Part shown: positions 29,036 to 38,911 of the stretch, one piece after another
Numbering within the stretch: position 1 is the first letter of the stretch
Layout: every line of letters begins with the position of its first letter
Assembly (NCBI RefSeq): GCF_025813715.1
Contig: NZ_CP107532.1
Location: forward strand, 5,056,001 to 5,120,000
Origin: Methylobacterium sp. FF17
Lineage (GTDB): Bacteria; Pseudomonadota; Alphaproteobacteria; Rhizobiales; Beijerinckiaceae
Length of the DNA stretch: 64,000 bases
Direction: 5' to 3'
Notes under the pieces: model-generated
Seen by the model: the letters and a program-made list of their open reading frames with translations, nothing else
Databases searched by the model: none
Told to the model about the DNA's origin: nothing
Position numbers and translations under genes: made by a program

Positions 29036-29109
29036 GGCCGCATCCCTGGCGTGGCCCCATCGCGGCGCAGGCAACCGAGTGGGCTGGCATGTAGTCGACC
29101 GAGGCGGTC

Positions 29110-29142
29110 AGGTATAATGGTTCCTACAGATGCCCCCCATCG
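29110..29142 (-). promoter_or_regulatory. LysR-type operator copy A upstream of nitronate monooxygenase operon 1
   Basis: 33 bp match the operator at 32861-32893 at 28 positions. Includes AGGTATAATGGTTCCT (degenerate version of AGGAAT-N4-ATTCCT) and GATG-N6-CATC. Ends 75 bp upstream of the 82-residue gene, nearly the same distance as copy B from the second monooxygenase gene. Confidence 0.62.
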
Positions 29143-29160
29143 GAAATCCGGATGCCTTGG

Positions 29161-29202
29161 CCACGGGATCGTGCCGACCACGGCGGATCCCGTGGTCGGC
29201 AC
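29161..29202. terminator. Strong hairpin, with an alternative fold, downstream of symporter gene
   Basis: GTGCCGACCACGG (29171-29183) pairs perfectly with 29190-29202 around a 6-nt loop. An alternative stem pairs CCACGGGATC (29161-29170) with 29186-29195, so the two folds exclude each other. It lies just past the minus-strand symporter stop at 29221 and likely ends that operon. Confidence 0.55.
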
Positions 29203-29220
29203 CTGCAGGCGGTCGGCGGA

Positions 29221-30843
29221 TCAGGCGGCCTGCTGCTGGAGGTCGAAGCGTTCGCGGTCGTTGGCGGCCTGAGCGCTCCTGTCGAGACGGGAGACAAGCC
29301 AGCAGGTCGCGAAGGCCAGCGGCAGTGTCACCAGCGTCGGCGGGTCCATGGAGAACAGGGGCGCCGGATTGCCCAGCACCTTCACCCAGACCGCCGGTCC
29401 GACCAAGGTCAGTCCAAGGGCACTCAGGAGCCCGACGGTACCGCCGGCCACGGCGCCGGCCGTCGTCAGTCCACGCCAGTAGAGCGCTAACAGGAGGACC
29501 GGGAACGTCGAGGAGCAGGCCACCGCGAACGCGAGGCTGACCATGTAGGCGACGTTCTGACCCTTGAAGGCGATGCCGAGGCCGATGGCGACCAGACCGA
29601 GCACGAAGGTCGCGATGCGTGAGATGCGCACCTCGCTCTTCTCGTCGAGGCGCCCGCGGCGGATGACGCCGGCGTAGAGATCATGGCTGACCGCCGAGGC
29701 GCCGGCCAGCGTCAGGCCGGAGACCACCGCCAGGATCGTCGCGAAGGCCACCGCCGAGATGAACCCCATCATCGCGTTGCCGCCCACCGCATGGCTGAGG
29801 TGGATCGCCGCCATGTTGCCACCGCCCCGCAGCGCGCCGCCCACATCGATGTAGGCCGGGTTGCCGGCGGTCATGACGAGCGCGCCGAAGCCGAGGACGA
29901 AGACCAGGGCGTAGAAGTAGTTCATGAACGTCGCCGCCCAGAACACCGATACGCGCGCCGCCCGGGCATCCGGCACGGTGAAGAAGCGCATCAGGATGTG
30001 CGGCAACCCGGCGGTCCCCAGCATCAGGGCGAGGCCCAGCGACAGCGCCGAGAGCGGGTCCTTGGGGGCGGCCTGCGGCGCCAGGATCGCGGTGCCCTTG
30101 GGATGGACCGCGGTCGCCTGCGCCAGCAAGGCCCCGAAGTCGAAGCTGTAGGCGGCCAGCACCAGGACCACGATCAGCGTCGCGCCGGCGAGGAGCAGGC
30201 CGGCCTTGATGATCTGCACCCAGGTGGTGGCGACCATGCCACCGAACATGACGTAGCAGACCATCAGCACGCCGACGAGGAACTCCGCGTAGAGGTAGTC
30301 CAGGCCGAACAGCAGCTGGATCAACTGACCGGCACCGACCATCTGGGCGATCAGGTAGAAGGCCACCACGACGAGCGAGGCGCAGGCTGCGAAGATCCGG
30401 ATCGGGCGTTCGCTGAGCCGCGAGCAGACCACGTCCGTGAAGGTGTAGCGTCCGAGCTTGCGCAGGCGCTCGGCCAGCAGGAACACCACGATCGGCATGC
30501 CGGTGGTGTAGCCGATGGCGTAGATCAGCCCATCGAAGCCGGAGGAGAAGACCAGGGCCGTGAGCCCCAGGAAGGCGCCGGCCGACATCGCGTCGCCGGC
30601 GATGGCGAGGCCGTTCTGAAATCCCGTGATGTTTCCGCCGGCCGCGTAGAAGTCGTCGGTCGACTTGGTGCGCTGGGCCGCCTTCCACGTGATCCAGAGG
30701 GTCAGCAGGGCGAAGGCGAGAAAAAGCCCGATCGCCGTGAGGTTGAGACCGGAGTTCCCGCCCGCCGCCGCCAAGGCCGGCGTGGCCAGCCCAAGGGCCG
30801 CGGCGCTGAGGGCGGCGCGGGCCGCGTGTTGATGCACGGACAT
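29221..30843 (-). CDS. Sodium:solute symporter, ActP-like (acetate/monocarboxylate)
   Basis: Inner membrane SSS-family permease of 540 residues, about 13 TM segments, with a cleavable-looking N-terminal hydrophobic stretch. Motifs [35 protein letters not shown] and [15 protein letters not shown] are typical of ActP/YjcG cation-acetate symporters. ATG 30843 has AGGGAA 9 nt upstream; a GTG at 30852 overlapping the previous stop is possible. Follows the DUF485 gene, the usual pairing. Confidence 0.92.
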   Translation of the reverse strand: MSVHQHAARAALSAAALGLATPALAAAGGNSGLNLTAIGLFLAFALLTLWITWKAAQRTKSTDDFYAAGGNITGFQNGLAIAGDAMSAGAFLGLTALVFSSGFDGLIYAIGYTTGMPIVVFLLAERLRKLGRYTFTDVVCSRLSERPIRIFAACASLVVVAFYLIAQMVGAGQLIQLLFGLDYLYAEFLVGVLMVCYVMFGGMVATTWVQIIKAGLLLAGATLIVVLVLAAYSFDFGALLAQATAVHPKGTAILAPQAAPKDPLSALSLGLALMLGTAGLPHILMRFFTVPDARAARVSVFWAATFMNYFYALVFVLGFGALVMTAGNPAYIDVGGALRGGGNMAAIHLSHAVGGNAMMGFISAVAFATILAVVSGLTLAGASAVSHDLYAGVIRRGRLDEKSEVRISRIATFVLGLVAIGLGIAFKGQNVAYMVSLAFAVACSSTFPVLLLALYWRGLTTAGAVAGGTVGLLSALGLTLVGPAVWVKVLGNPAPLFSMDPPTLVTLPLAFATCWLVSRLDRSAQAANDRERFDLQQQAA

Positions 30844-30848
30844 GGCGC

Positions 30849-31118
30849 TCACTTCCCTGACAGGCGCGCGTCGGCGCGGTTGACGGCCAGCACGTAGATG
30901 CCCGTCAACACGACGCCGAGGACGATGACGAACAGGCCATAGGCGAATGCCCAGGTGACGGTGCCGCCGGACAGGACCGGTTTGGCCAGCAGCGCGGGCG
31001 CGAACGCCCCCATCGCCACGAAACCGAAATAGGCCGCCATCAGAATGACGGTGAGAGTCACGCCCAGATGAACGTTCTGCGTATCGGGCGCGCGCAGCGG
31101 TGGTTTGCCCGGTTCCAT
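30849..31118 (-). CDS. DUF485 membrane protein (YjcH-like)
   Basis: 89-residue two-TM protein of the DUF485 family, almost always encoded directly before ActP-type symporters as here. Segments [24 protein letters not shown] and [25 protein letters not shown] are hydrophobic. Probably assists the symporter. Start at [11 protein letters not shown]. Confidence 0.9.
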   Translation of the reverse strand: MEPGKPPLRAPDTQNVHLGVTLTVILMAAYFGFVAMGAFAPALLAKPVLSGGTVTWAFAYGLFVIVLGVVLTGIYVLAVNRADARLSGK

Positions 31119-31267
31119 GATGGTCTGCCTCCGATGATCCGATGATGGAGACCGCAAAGGCACGTCATGCGCCAACTGCTGCCCGATACAGTGCCTCAAG
31201 ATATTTTATATTTGAATATTCGGCAGACTTCCTGCAGATAGATTTTATCTTCTGCTTGCAGAGGGAT

Positions 31268-31657
31268 TTAGAGTTCGCCGGTCAGGAACTGCGCCCGGCC
31301 GTGGCCGAACGACCAGTCGTCGTCGGTATTGCTGATCATGGATACCACCACGTCGGTGGGCGGAATCCCGCACTTTTCCTGCAGGGACTGACAGAGGAGC
31401 CGGTAAAAGGCTTCCTTCATCTCGCGGCTGCGAGGCCTGGTCGTCACCTGCAGGACCACGCGCTTGTCCGTCCGCGGGATGCCGAGGCCCGTGTCCTCGA
31501 CCACTAAGTGCGCGGGCGGATGCTCGTGCACGATCTGGTAGCGGTCGCCGGGCGGCACCTCGAAGGCCTCCAGCATGGCCTGGTGGGCCGCGTCGAGCAG
31601 CGTCTGCAGCTCGGCGGGGCTGCGGCCCTGGACCAGATCGAAACGTAGCAGGGGCAT
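31268..31657 (-). CDS. Tautomerase-superfamily protein (MSAD-like)
   Basis: 129-residue protein with Pro directly after the initiator Met (MPLLRFDLVQGRS), the catalytic amino-terminal Pro of the tautomerase superfamily. The C-terminal SMISNTDDDWSFGHGRAQFLTGEL is typical of tautomerase_2 members related to malonate semialdehyde decarboxylase. Substrate unknown. Neighbouring carboxylate transporter and nitronate monooxygenase genes suggest catabolic use. Confidence 0.87.
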   Translation of the reverse strand: MPLLRFDLVQGRSPAELQTLLDAAHQAMLEAFEVPPGDRYQIVHEHPPAHLVVEDTGLGIPRTDKRVVLQVTTRPRSREMKEAFYRLLCQSLQEKCGIPPTDVVVSMISNTDDDWSFGHGRAQFLTGEL

Positions 31658-31801
31658 GGTTCACCTCGTTGCGTGGGAGGATGTCAGACCAGGCCTCGAT
31701 GAGCCCACCCCATCGAGGTCCGACCGCGCGACGGCGCGGTGGCGGCCGTCCGCCGGACCTCGACGGGCCCGACCAGCGGTTCGGGTCCGTGAGACACGGT
31801 A

Positions 31802-32785
31802 TCAGGCGGCGATCAGGGCGCGGGAGACCGATGCGAGCTGCGCCTCGGTCTCGGCGGCCAGGCGCTCGACGAGCGCACCCGCCGGCGGCAGGTCCCGGAC
31901 GAGGCCGATCGCCTCGCCGACGGTGACGTTCGAGATGTCGTGGTCGCCGCTCCGGTCCGCAGCCTCGACCTTCTCGCGCTCCTCGGCCGCCAGACCGCGC
32001 AACTCCTCCTCGCGGCCGTGCCAGGTCTCGATGAAGCGATTGCGCATCAACCGGCCGGTGTACTCGGCCGGCCAGGCACGATTGCGCACGATATCATAGA
32101 CCGACGTCCGCACCGTCTCGTCGCCGGTCGCGGCGAGGATACGCGCCTTGGCGGAGGGGTGGATCAAGGCTTCCTGCGTGGCCCAGAACCGGGTTCCGAG
32201 CAGCGCGCCGTCCGCCCCGAGCATCAGCGCCGCCGCGATGCCGCGTCCATCGGCGATGCCGCCGGCCGCGAGCACCAGAACCTCCGGGCGCTCCCGTGCG
32301 ACCATGTCCGCCACGCTCGGGACGAGGGTGACGGTGCCACGCGTCGTGAGGCCGTGACCGCCGGCATCCGTGCCCTGGGCCACCAGGACGTCGGCGCCGG
32401 CATCGAGTGCGCGACGGGCATGCTCCAGGTTATGCACCTGACAGATCATCGGGACGCCGGCTGCCCGGATCTTCGCCGCGAAGGGTGCGGGATCGGCGAA
32501 GGACAGCATCATCGCCGCGGGCCGGTGCGCCAGCGCCATGTCCAGCAGCACGGGATCCTTTGCCATCGACCAGGTGATGAACCCGCAACCGACGCGCTGA
32601 TTACCCGCCTTGGCGAACTCGCTCTCGAGAAGCTCACGGTTGCCGTAGCCGCCGCCGATGAGTCCGAGGCCGCCGGCGGCACTGACCGCGGCGGCGAGGG
32701 CGCCACCCGAAGCCGGGTCCATGGGGGCGAGAACGATGGGATGACGGATCCCGAACGCCTCGGTCAGACGGGTTCGCAGTGCCAT
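31802..32785 (-). CDS. Nitronate monooxygenase / NPD-family flavoprotein 2
   Basis: 327 residues from MALRTRLTEAFG. FMN barrel with HPIVLAPMDPASGGALAAAVSAAGGLGLIGGG, VLVAQGTDAGGHG and VLAAGGIADGRGIAAALMLGADGALLGTRF. Same family as the gene at 27708-28772 but clearly diverged, so not a recent duplicate. A LysR gene is divergent, with a palindromic operator in the shared promoter region. Confidence 0.9.
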   Translation of the reverse strand: MALRTRLTEAFGIRHPIVLAPMDPASGGALAAAVSAAGGLGLIGGGYGNRELLESEFAKAGNQRVGCGFITWSMAKDPVLLDMALAHRPAAMMLSFADPAPFAAKIRAAGVPMICQVHNLEHARRALDAGADVLVAQGTDAGGHGLTTRGTVTLVPSVADMVARERPEVLVLAAGGIADGRGIAAALMLGADGALLGTRFWATQEALIHPSAKARILAATGDETVRTSVYDIVRNRAWPAEYTGRLMRNRFIETWHGREEELRGLAAEEREKVEAADRSGDHDISNVTVGEAIGLVRDLPPAGALVERLAAETEAQLASVSRALIAA

Positions 32786-32860
32786 GATTGCCTCCGGCGC
32801 CCGTCGGGCTCTTCTGCCGACTCGGTCCTGGGGAAAATTATGTAGCCGAGCGTAGATTTC

Positions 32861-32893
32861 AGGAATAATGATTCCTTCAGATGGCACCCATCG
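32861..32893. promoter_or_regulatory. LysR-type operator copy B between nitronate monooxygenase 2 and lysR
   Basis: AGGAATAATGATTCCT (32861-32876) is a perfect AGGAAT-N4-ATTCCT inverted repeat, followed by GATGG-N3-CCATC. This is the T-N11-A style LysR site, 76 bp upstream of the monooxygenase start and 15 bp upstream of the lysR start at 32908. Confidence 0.65.
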
Positions 32894-32907
32894 CGGATCG
32901 AGATGTC

Positions 32908-33849
32908 ATGAATAGTGCAGACCTGATGTTTTTCGCGGCTGTCGCTGAAGCAGGCGGGATCGGTCGAGCCGCGACTGTGCTGAACACGGTGCAATCCAAC
33001 GTCACCGGGCGCATCCGCGCGTTGGAGCAGGCCCTGCGCACCCCCCTGTTCTACCGCGGCACGCGGGGGGTCACGCTGACCAGGGCCGGTGAGCGCCTGC
33101 TTCCCTACGCGACACAGGTGGCCCGTCTGTTGGCCGACGCCGAGCAGGCCGTCCTGTCCGACGAGACCCCGCGCGGATCGCTGCGCCTGGGCTCGATGGA
33201 AACCACGGCGGCGCTCCGGCTGCCCCGTCTGCTGACGACCTATACCGGCAAGTATCCGGAGGTGGATATCGAGTTGGAACTCGGGCCGACCAAGTCGCTC
33301 ATCGCCGCGGTGCTGGACCGGAAGATCGAAGCCGCGTTCGTCTCCGGGCCGATCAGCCAGGACGACCTGACCGCCGTCCCGGTGCTGGACGAGGAACTCG
33401 TGCTCGTCGCCGGCACGAAGCTCCGCAGTCACGACGAGGTCGTGGCCATGCTGGCGAGCAAGCAGGAAGCCCGTGTGCTGGTGTTCAAGACCGGCTGTTC
33501 CTACCGCCTGCGGCTGGAAGGGTTCCTCGGCGCCCATGGTCTGGTGCACGTTCGCCGGATGGAGTTCGGGACCCTGGACGGGATCATCGGCTGCGTCGAG
33601 GCGGGCATGGGCATCTCGTTGCTGCCACGGGTGGTCGCCGAACCGATGCAGCGCAGCGGGCGGGTCTCGATCCATGCCCTTCCGGATGGGGCGGGCATCG
33701 CACAGACGTTGATCGTCTATCGCCGGGACAGTTTGCTGACCGCCGCGTTCGAACGCTTCCTGGACTGCACCTATGAGCTCTTCGATCTCCTGCCGAAGGA
33801 GGGCCTTGAACTCGCTACGCTCCGGACTGGCCTTCAGGTCGCGGAATAG
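32908..33849 (+). CDS. LysR-family regulator of nitronate monooxygenase genes
   Basis: 313 residues from MNSADLMFFAAVAEAGG, the usual LysR start; the ATG at 32881 would add 9 residues and overlap the operator. HTH: GGIGRAATVLNTVQSNVTGRIRALEQALRTPLFYR. Effector domain follows, with GIIGCVEAGMGISLLPRVV. Likely controls the divergent monooxygenase and, through operator copy A, the first one. The 3' end overlaps the next convergent gene by 35 bp. Confidence 0.9.
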   Translation: MNSADLMFFAAVAEAGGIGRAATVLNTVQSNVTGRIRALEQALRTPLFYRGTRGVTLTRAGERLLPYATQVARLLADAEQAVLSDETPRGSLRLGSMETTAALRLPRLLTTYTGKYPEVDIELELGPTKSLIAAVLDRKIEAAFVSGPISQDDLTAVPVLDEELVLVAGTKLRSHDEVVAMLASKQEARVLVFKTGCSYRLRLEGFLGAHGLVHVRRMEFGTLDGIIGCVEAGMGISLLPRVVAEPMQRSGRVSIHALPDGAGIAQTLIVYRRDSLLTAAFERFLDCTYELFDLLPKEGLELATLRTGLQVAE

Positions 33850-34744
33850 TCCCTGCTCCCCGGGGGAGGAAGCGTCGTCTCTCTTCGCGGACGCGTTGCA
33901 GGATGAAATCGCGGCAGGCCGCGACGCGGCGGACCTCGTGGCTCTCGGGATGTGAGAGCAGCCAGTAGGTTCGCTGGAACACGATGGACGGCAGCACGCG
34001 GACGAGGTCGGGGCACTCGGACACGGCGAAGTCGTGGAGGATGCCGATCCCGGCCCCGGCGCGAACCGCCTCCAGTTGACCGATGGCACCGGCGCAGCGG
34101 AACACGCTCCGTGCCCGGCCTTGCAGGAAGGCCATGTAATCGAGGGCCGACGCATAGGCGTAGTCGTCCACGCCGATGACGGCGGCATGGCCAGCGAGAT
34201 CGTCCTCGTTCGCCACCGGTCCTGCGCGCTCGAGATAAGTCCGCGCCGCATAGAGTCCGAGCGTGTAGTCCGTGAGCTTCGAAAGTGTGAGGCGCCCATG
34301 TGCCGGTCGGTCGAGACCGATCGCGAGATCGGCCTCCCGTCTCGACAACGAGAACGAGCGGGGCAGCGGGACGAGCTCGATCACCAGGTTCGTGTATCGC
34401 GTCGCCAGCAGGCCGAGCTCGCGCGCCAGGAACAGGTTGCCCAAACCGTCCGGCACGCCGATGCGAACGGTCCCGCTCGGCTCGGCTTCCGTCGCGCGGA
34501 GCCGTGCCGCAGCCGCCAGGATCTCCGCCTCGACCCGCTCGGCCGTGGGGACCAGGTGCTCGCCGGCATCGGTCAGCGCCGAACCGTTGGGTCGCCGGTG
34601 AAACAGCGGGGTGCCGAGCGCACTCTCCAAGGCCTCGATGCGGCGCGCCACAGTCGCGTGATTGAGGCCGAGCTTGCGGCTCGCCTCCAGCATCTGGCCC
34701 TGCCGGGCGACCGCGAGGAAGACCTGCAGGTGGTCCCAGTTCAT
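33815..34744 (-). CDS. LysR-family regulator divergent from mmsA
   Basis: 309-residue LysR protein: [50 protein letters not shown], then an effector domain typical of the AaeR/DsdC-like subgroup that has a Trp/Asp in helix 1. It is divergent from the semialdehyde dehydrogenase gene with 118 bp between, so it probably regulates it. An ATG at 34750 is an alternative start. Confidence 0.9.
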   Translation of the reverse strand: MNWDHLQVFLAVARQGQMLEASRKLGLNHATVARRIEALESALGTPLFHRRPNGSALTDAGEHLVPTAERVEAEILAAAARLRATEAEPSGTVRIGVPDGLGNLFLARELGLLATRYTNLVIELVPLPRSFSLSRREADLAIGLDRPAHGRLTLSKLTDYTLGLYAARTYLERAGPVANEDDLAGHAAVIGVDDYAYASALDYMAFLQGRARSVFRCAGAIGQLEAVRAGAGIGILHDFAVSECPDLVRVLPSIVFQRTYWLLSHPESHEVRRVAACRDFILQRVREERRRFLPRGAGTIPRPEGQSGA

Positions 34745-34862
34745 GGACATTATTTTGCGCACATCGGTTTGGCGTAGACCGCTATTGAACAGCAAAAAAT
34801 GTAGGGTGAAAAGGTCCGACCACACCGGCGGTGATACGCGCCGCCCATCACGGGAGGATCAA

Positions 34863-36368
<1,506 letters not shown>

Positions 36369-36382
36369 GCCCGCACGATCAC

Positions 36383-36408
36383 CGATCGGCGGCTTTTGCC
36401 GCCGATCG
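36383..36408 (+). terminator. Hairpin terminator after mmsA
   Basis: An 11-bp perfect stem (CGATCGGCGGC) with a TTTT loop, 15 bp after the mmsA stop. No U-tract follows. Confidence 0.6.
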
Positions 36409-36443
36409 CGCGCCGATGCCGATCGACGGGGATCGTGCCACCC

Positions 36444-36815
36444 TCATGCGGCGGTGAGCCGCCGCATGAGCCTGGCCAGCGCGCTGACCAGGCTCAGGGC
36501 GTCCAAGTCGGCCCAGGCCTTGGCCCCGATGATCCAGATCGATACCGGTCCGCCGATCCGCCCGGCGGCGAAGGCTGCGGTCAGCCGCGCCAGCAAGGGG
36601 GTGCGTTGTCGGGGCGCTACACGCGCGCTGTAGGCCCGCCATACTGACGACCATGAACGTACCGCTCACGAGAGCCGCCGACGCGGCGATGGCCCAGAGT
36701 GTCGGGGCGGTCAGCGGCAACGCGGTCCCGAGGACCAGCGTCCCCTGTGCCACGGCTCAGAGCCGCTTGCGCGACCACATCGGGAGCCAGCGCGACGGCC
36801 ACGAGGGCGACCATA
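36444..36815 (-). pseudogene. Fragment of a YbfB/YjiJ-type MFS transporter
   Basis: Two minus-strand pieces in different frames read LPLTAPTLWAIAASAALVSGTFMVVSMAGLQRA and, nearer the end, ARLTAAFAAGRIGGPVSIWIIG, the order seen in the C-terminal half of YbfB/YjiJ permeases. At least one frameshift lies between them near 36600 and the N-terminal half is absent. A perfect hairpin at 36444-36469 (11-bp stem, TGAG loop) covers the stop. The rest of the 36369-36974 gap holds no recognisable gene. Confidence 0.6.
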
Positions 36816-36974
36816 CCGCTGCCGACGACCGGCCACGACGACGGGTCGGGTCCCGGGGGAGGAGGCCGCTCCGGGACTCATGGATCTCTGTCCCGGTGGA
36901 CCTCGTCGGATCGGGACGAGGTCCTTCAAGCTTGGCGAGGTCGGACCTCGGCGGCGGCGGTGGCCGGGACGCGC

Positions 36975-38222
36975 TCAGGCGGCCTGTCTCGGTGCCTCGA
37001 TCAACTCATCGGCGGGGCCGAAGAACTCGAAGCGGATCCGCTCAAGGGGGACTCCGTTGCGCAGGAGACCGTTCACGAGTGCGCCCAGGAAGGGTTTGGG
37101 GCCGCACAGATAGTAGGTCGCCTGCTCCCGCGGGGTGTGCGTCACCAGCCATTCCGCCGTGATCAGGCCGGCCTCGGCGGGCTGTCCGTCCGTGCCCTCC
37201 TGCGCGTGCCCCTCCGCATAGAAGACCTGGGCGTGCAGGTTCTCGTGGCCGTCCGTCAGGGCCCGCGCATGTGCGCCCATGGCGTGGACATGTCCGTTGA
37301 GGGCGCCGTGGACGAACCAGGTCGGACGCTCCGGCGCGGTCGCGGCGATCGTCTCCAGTATGCTGATCATGGGGGTCAGCCCAACGCCGCCGCTGACCAG
37401 GACGACGGGCGCGTCGGTGCCCCGATCGAGGAAGAAATCCCCGGCCGGCGGAGCGGCCCTGACCGACGTGCCCGGCCCGGCATGGTCGTGCAGCCAGTTC
37501 GAGACGATGCCCGCCGGCACATCCGGGGAAGCTTCCCGCTTCACGGTGATGCGATAGGCGCGGTCGTTCGGGGCGCAGGAGATGGAATAGTTGCGCCGGA
37601 GCGCGCCCCGACCGGGGATGTCGAACAGGAGGCCGAGATATTGGCCCGGCTCGTGCTGCAACACCGGCTGCCGATCGGCCGGCACCAGCACGAAGGAACG
37701 GATCGTCGCGCTTTCCTGGGTGACGCTTTCGACCATGAACTCGCGCCAGCCATTCCAGCCGCCGGACTTCCGGGCGAGATCCCGATAGATCGTGGCCTCA
37801 CGTCCGATCAGTAGCTCTGCGAGGAACCAGTACGCCTCTCCCCAGGCCGCGCAGATCTCCGGCGTGGCGGCTTCGCCGAGCACGTCCTGGATCGCGCCGA
37901 GCAGGGCATCGGCGACGTAGGGGTAATGCTCCGGCAGGATGTTCAGGGCGACGTGCTTCTGCGCGATCCGCTCGACGGCGCCTGCGAGGACGCCGAGGTT
38001 GTCGATGTTGCGGGCGTAGGCGAGCACGGCTTGCGCCAGCGCCTTGGGCTGCGACCCGGTCTCGCCATGGTGCGACTGGTTGAAGAGTTCACGGATGCCG
38101 GCATCGGCGAACAGGCGTTCGTACATGCGGCTGGTGATGGTGAGCCCGTGTCCCTCCAGGGCCGGTACGGTGGCCTTGATCAGGGCGATGGTGGCCGGAG
38201 CGAGAGGGGTCGGCATCTGCAT
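36975..38222 (-). CDS. hmp: Flavohemoprotein, nitric oxide dioxygenase
   Basis: Detoxifies NO to nitrate using O2 and NAD(P)H. It has 415 residues. The globin domain (1-140) has the proximal heme His90 in IAQKHVALNI. A FAD domain follows with RRNYSISCAP, then the NAD domain with LVSGGVGLTPM and YLCGPKPFL. Faces nsrR across a 90-bp region with two NsrR-like sites, the standard hmp-nsrR arrangement. Confidence 0.95.
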   Translation of the reverse strand: MQMPTPLAPATIALIKATVPALEGHGLTITSRMYERLFADAGIRELFNQSHHGETGSQPKALAQAVLAYARNIDNLGVLAGAVERIAQKHVALNILPEHYPYVADALLGAIQDVLGEAATPEICAAWGEAYWFLAELLIGREATIYRDLARKSGGWNGWREFMVESVTQESATIRSFVLVPADRQPVLQHEPGQYLGLLFDIPGRGALRRNYSISCAPNDRAYRITVKREASPDVPAGIVSNWLHDHAGPGTSVRAAPPAGDFFLDRGTDAPVVLVSGGVGLTPMISILETIAATAPERPTWFVHGALNGHVHAMGAHARALTDGHENLHAQVFYAEGHAQEGTDGQPAEAGLITAEWLVTHTPREQATYYLCGPKPFLGALVNGLLRNGVPLERIRFEFFGPADELIEAPRQAA

Positions 38223-38229
38223 CTCTCAT

Positions 38230-38292
38230 AAGGTTCATTGGATATGGACCTTATACGACGCCGATTGAAAAGGTGCAAACGAGATATACCTT
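38230..38292. promoter_or_regulatory. Two NsrR-type 23-bp operators
   Basis: Two inverted repeats of the form AAGGT-N13-ACCTT occupy 38230-38252 and 38270-38292, with centres 40 bp apart. Total length 23 bp equals the 11-1-11 NsrR site, and the first also shows the internal CATT...ATATG pattern. They flank the divergent hmp and nsrR promoters, so both genes are expected to be repressed until NO damages the NsrR cluster. Confidence 0.72.
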
Positions 38293-38312
38293 AGCCGGCG
38301 ACGGGAGCTGCC

Positions 38313-38846
38313 ATGCGTCTGACGCGCTACACCGACTACGCCCTCCGGACCCTCATCTTCGTCGGCCTGAACGAGCCGCGACAGAGCTCGATCGCCGAGA
38401 TCGCGCGGGCCTACGGCATTTCCGAAAGCCATCTCACGAAGGTGGTGCACCAGCTCGGACGCCTGGGACTGATCCGTACCATCCGAGGGCGCGGTGGCGG
38501 ATTGCGGCTCGCCAGGCCCCCTGCGGAGATCGTCGTCGGAGCCGTGGTGCGCCAGACCGAGGAAGACCTCGCGCTGGTCGAGTGTTTCGCGAGCGGTGCC
38601 TGCGCGATCACGGCACCGTGCCGCTTGCGGCGCGCCCTCGGGGAGGCGCTGGCCGCATTTCTTGCCGTTCTCGATCGCTATACCTTGGCGGACCTGCTGG
38701 GCGGATCGGACGGGATTGCGATCGCCACCCTGCTGGGCCTGCCTTTGCCGACCCCGGAAGCGGCGGAACGCGGGGAAGCACGCCGACCCGTCGACGTGGC
38801 CCGGGCAGAACTCGCTGGCCGAAACGAGGGCGGCGGCACGCAATAG
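38313..38846 (+). CDS. nsrR: NsrR, Rrf2-family NO-sensing repressor
   Basis: 177 residues. Winged helix MRLTRYTDYALRTLIFVGL with ISESHLTKVVHQLGRLGLIRTIRGRGGGLRLA is typical NsrR. Three Cys (91, 97, 103; C-x5-C-x5-C) are the Fe-S ligands that sense NO. The C-terminal tail after residue 150 is longer than in the E. coli protein. Divergent from hmp. Confidence 0.93.
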   Translation: MRLTRYTDYALRTLIFVGLNEPRQSSIAEIARAYGISESHLTKVVHQLGRLGLIRTIRGRGGGLRLARPPAEIVVGAVVRQTEEDLALVECFASGACAITAPCRLRRALGEALAAFLAVLDRYTLADLLGGSDGIAIATLLGLPLPTPEAAERGEARRPVDVARAELAGRNEGGGTQ

Positions 38847-38911
38847 GGCCGCGCCGAGGCCGTCACGCGGAATCGGCGACCCGTTCGGGGCCGCACCGCG
38901 CTCGGCGTATC

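Noticed and set aside
29130..29540. Plus-strand frame starting at the ATG next to LysR operator copy A (MPPIGNPDALA)
   Set aside because: It shares the start context of the lysR gene but no LysR residues follow; it runs antisense to the symporter gene, so it is at most a relic of a promoter duplication.
32764..34299. 511-residue minus-strand frame across the lysR gene
   Set aside because: Antisense to the LysR at 32908-33849 and out of frame with the second LysR; no protein family features.
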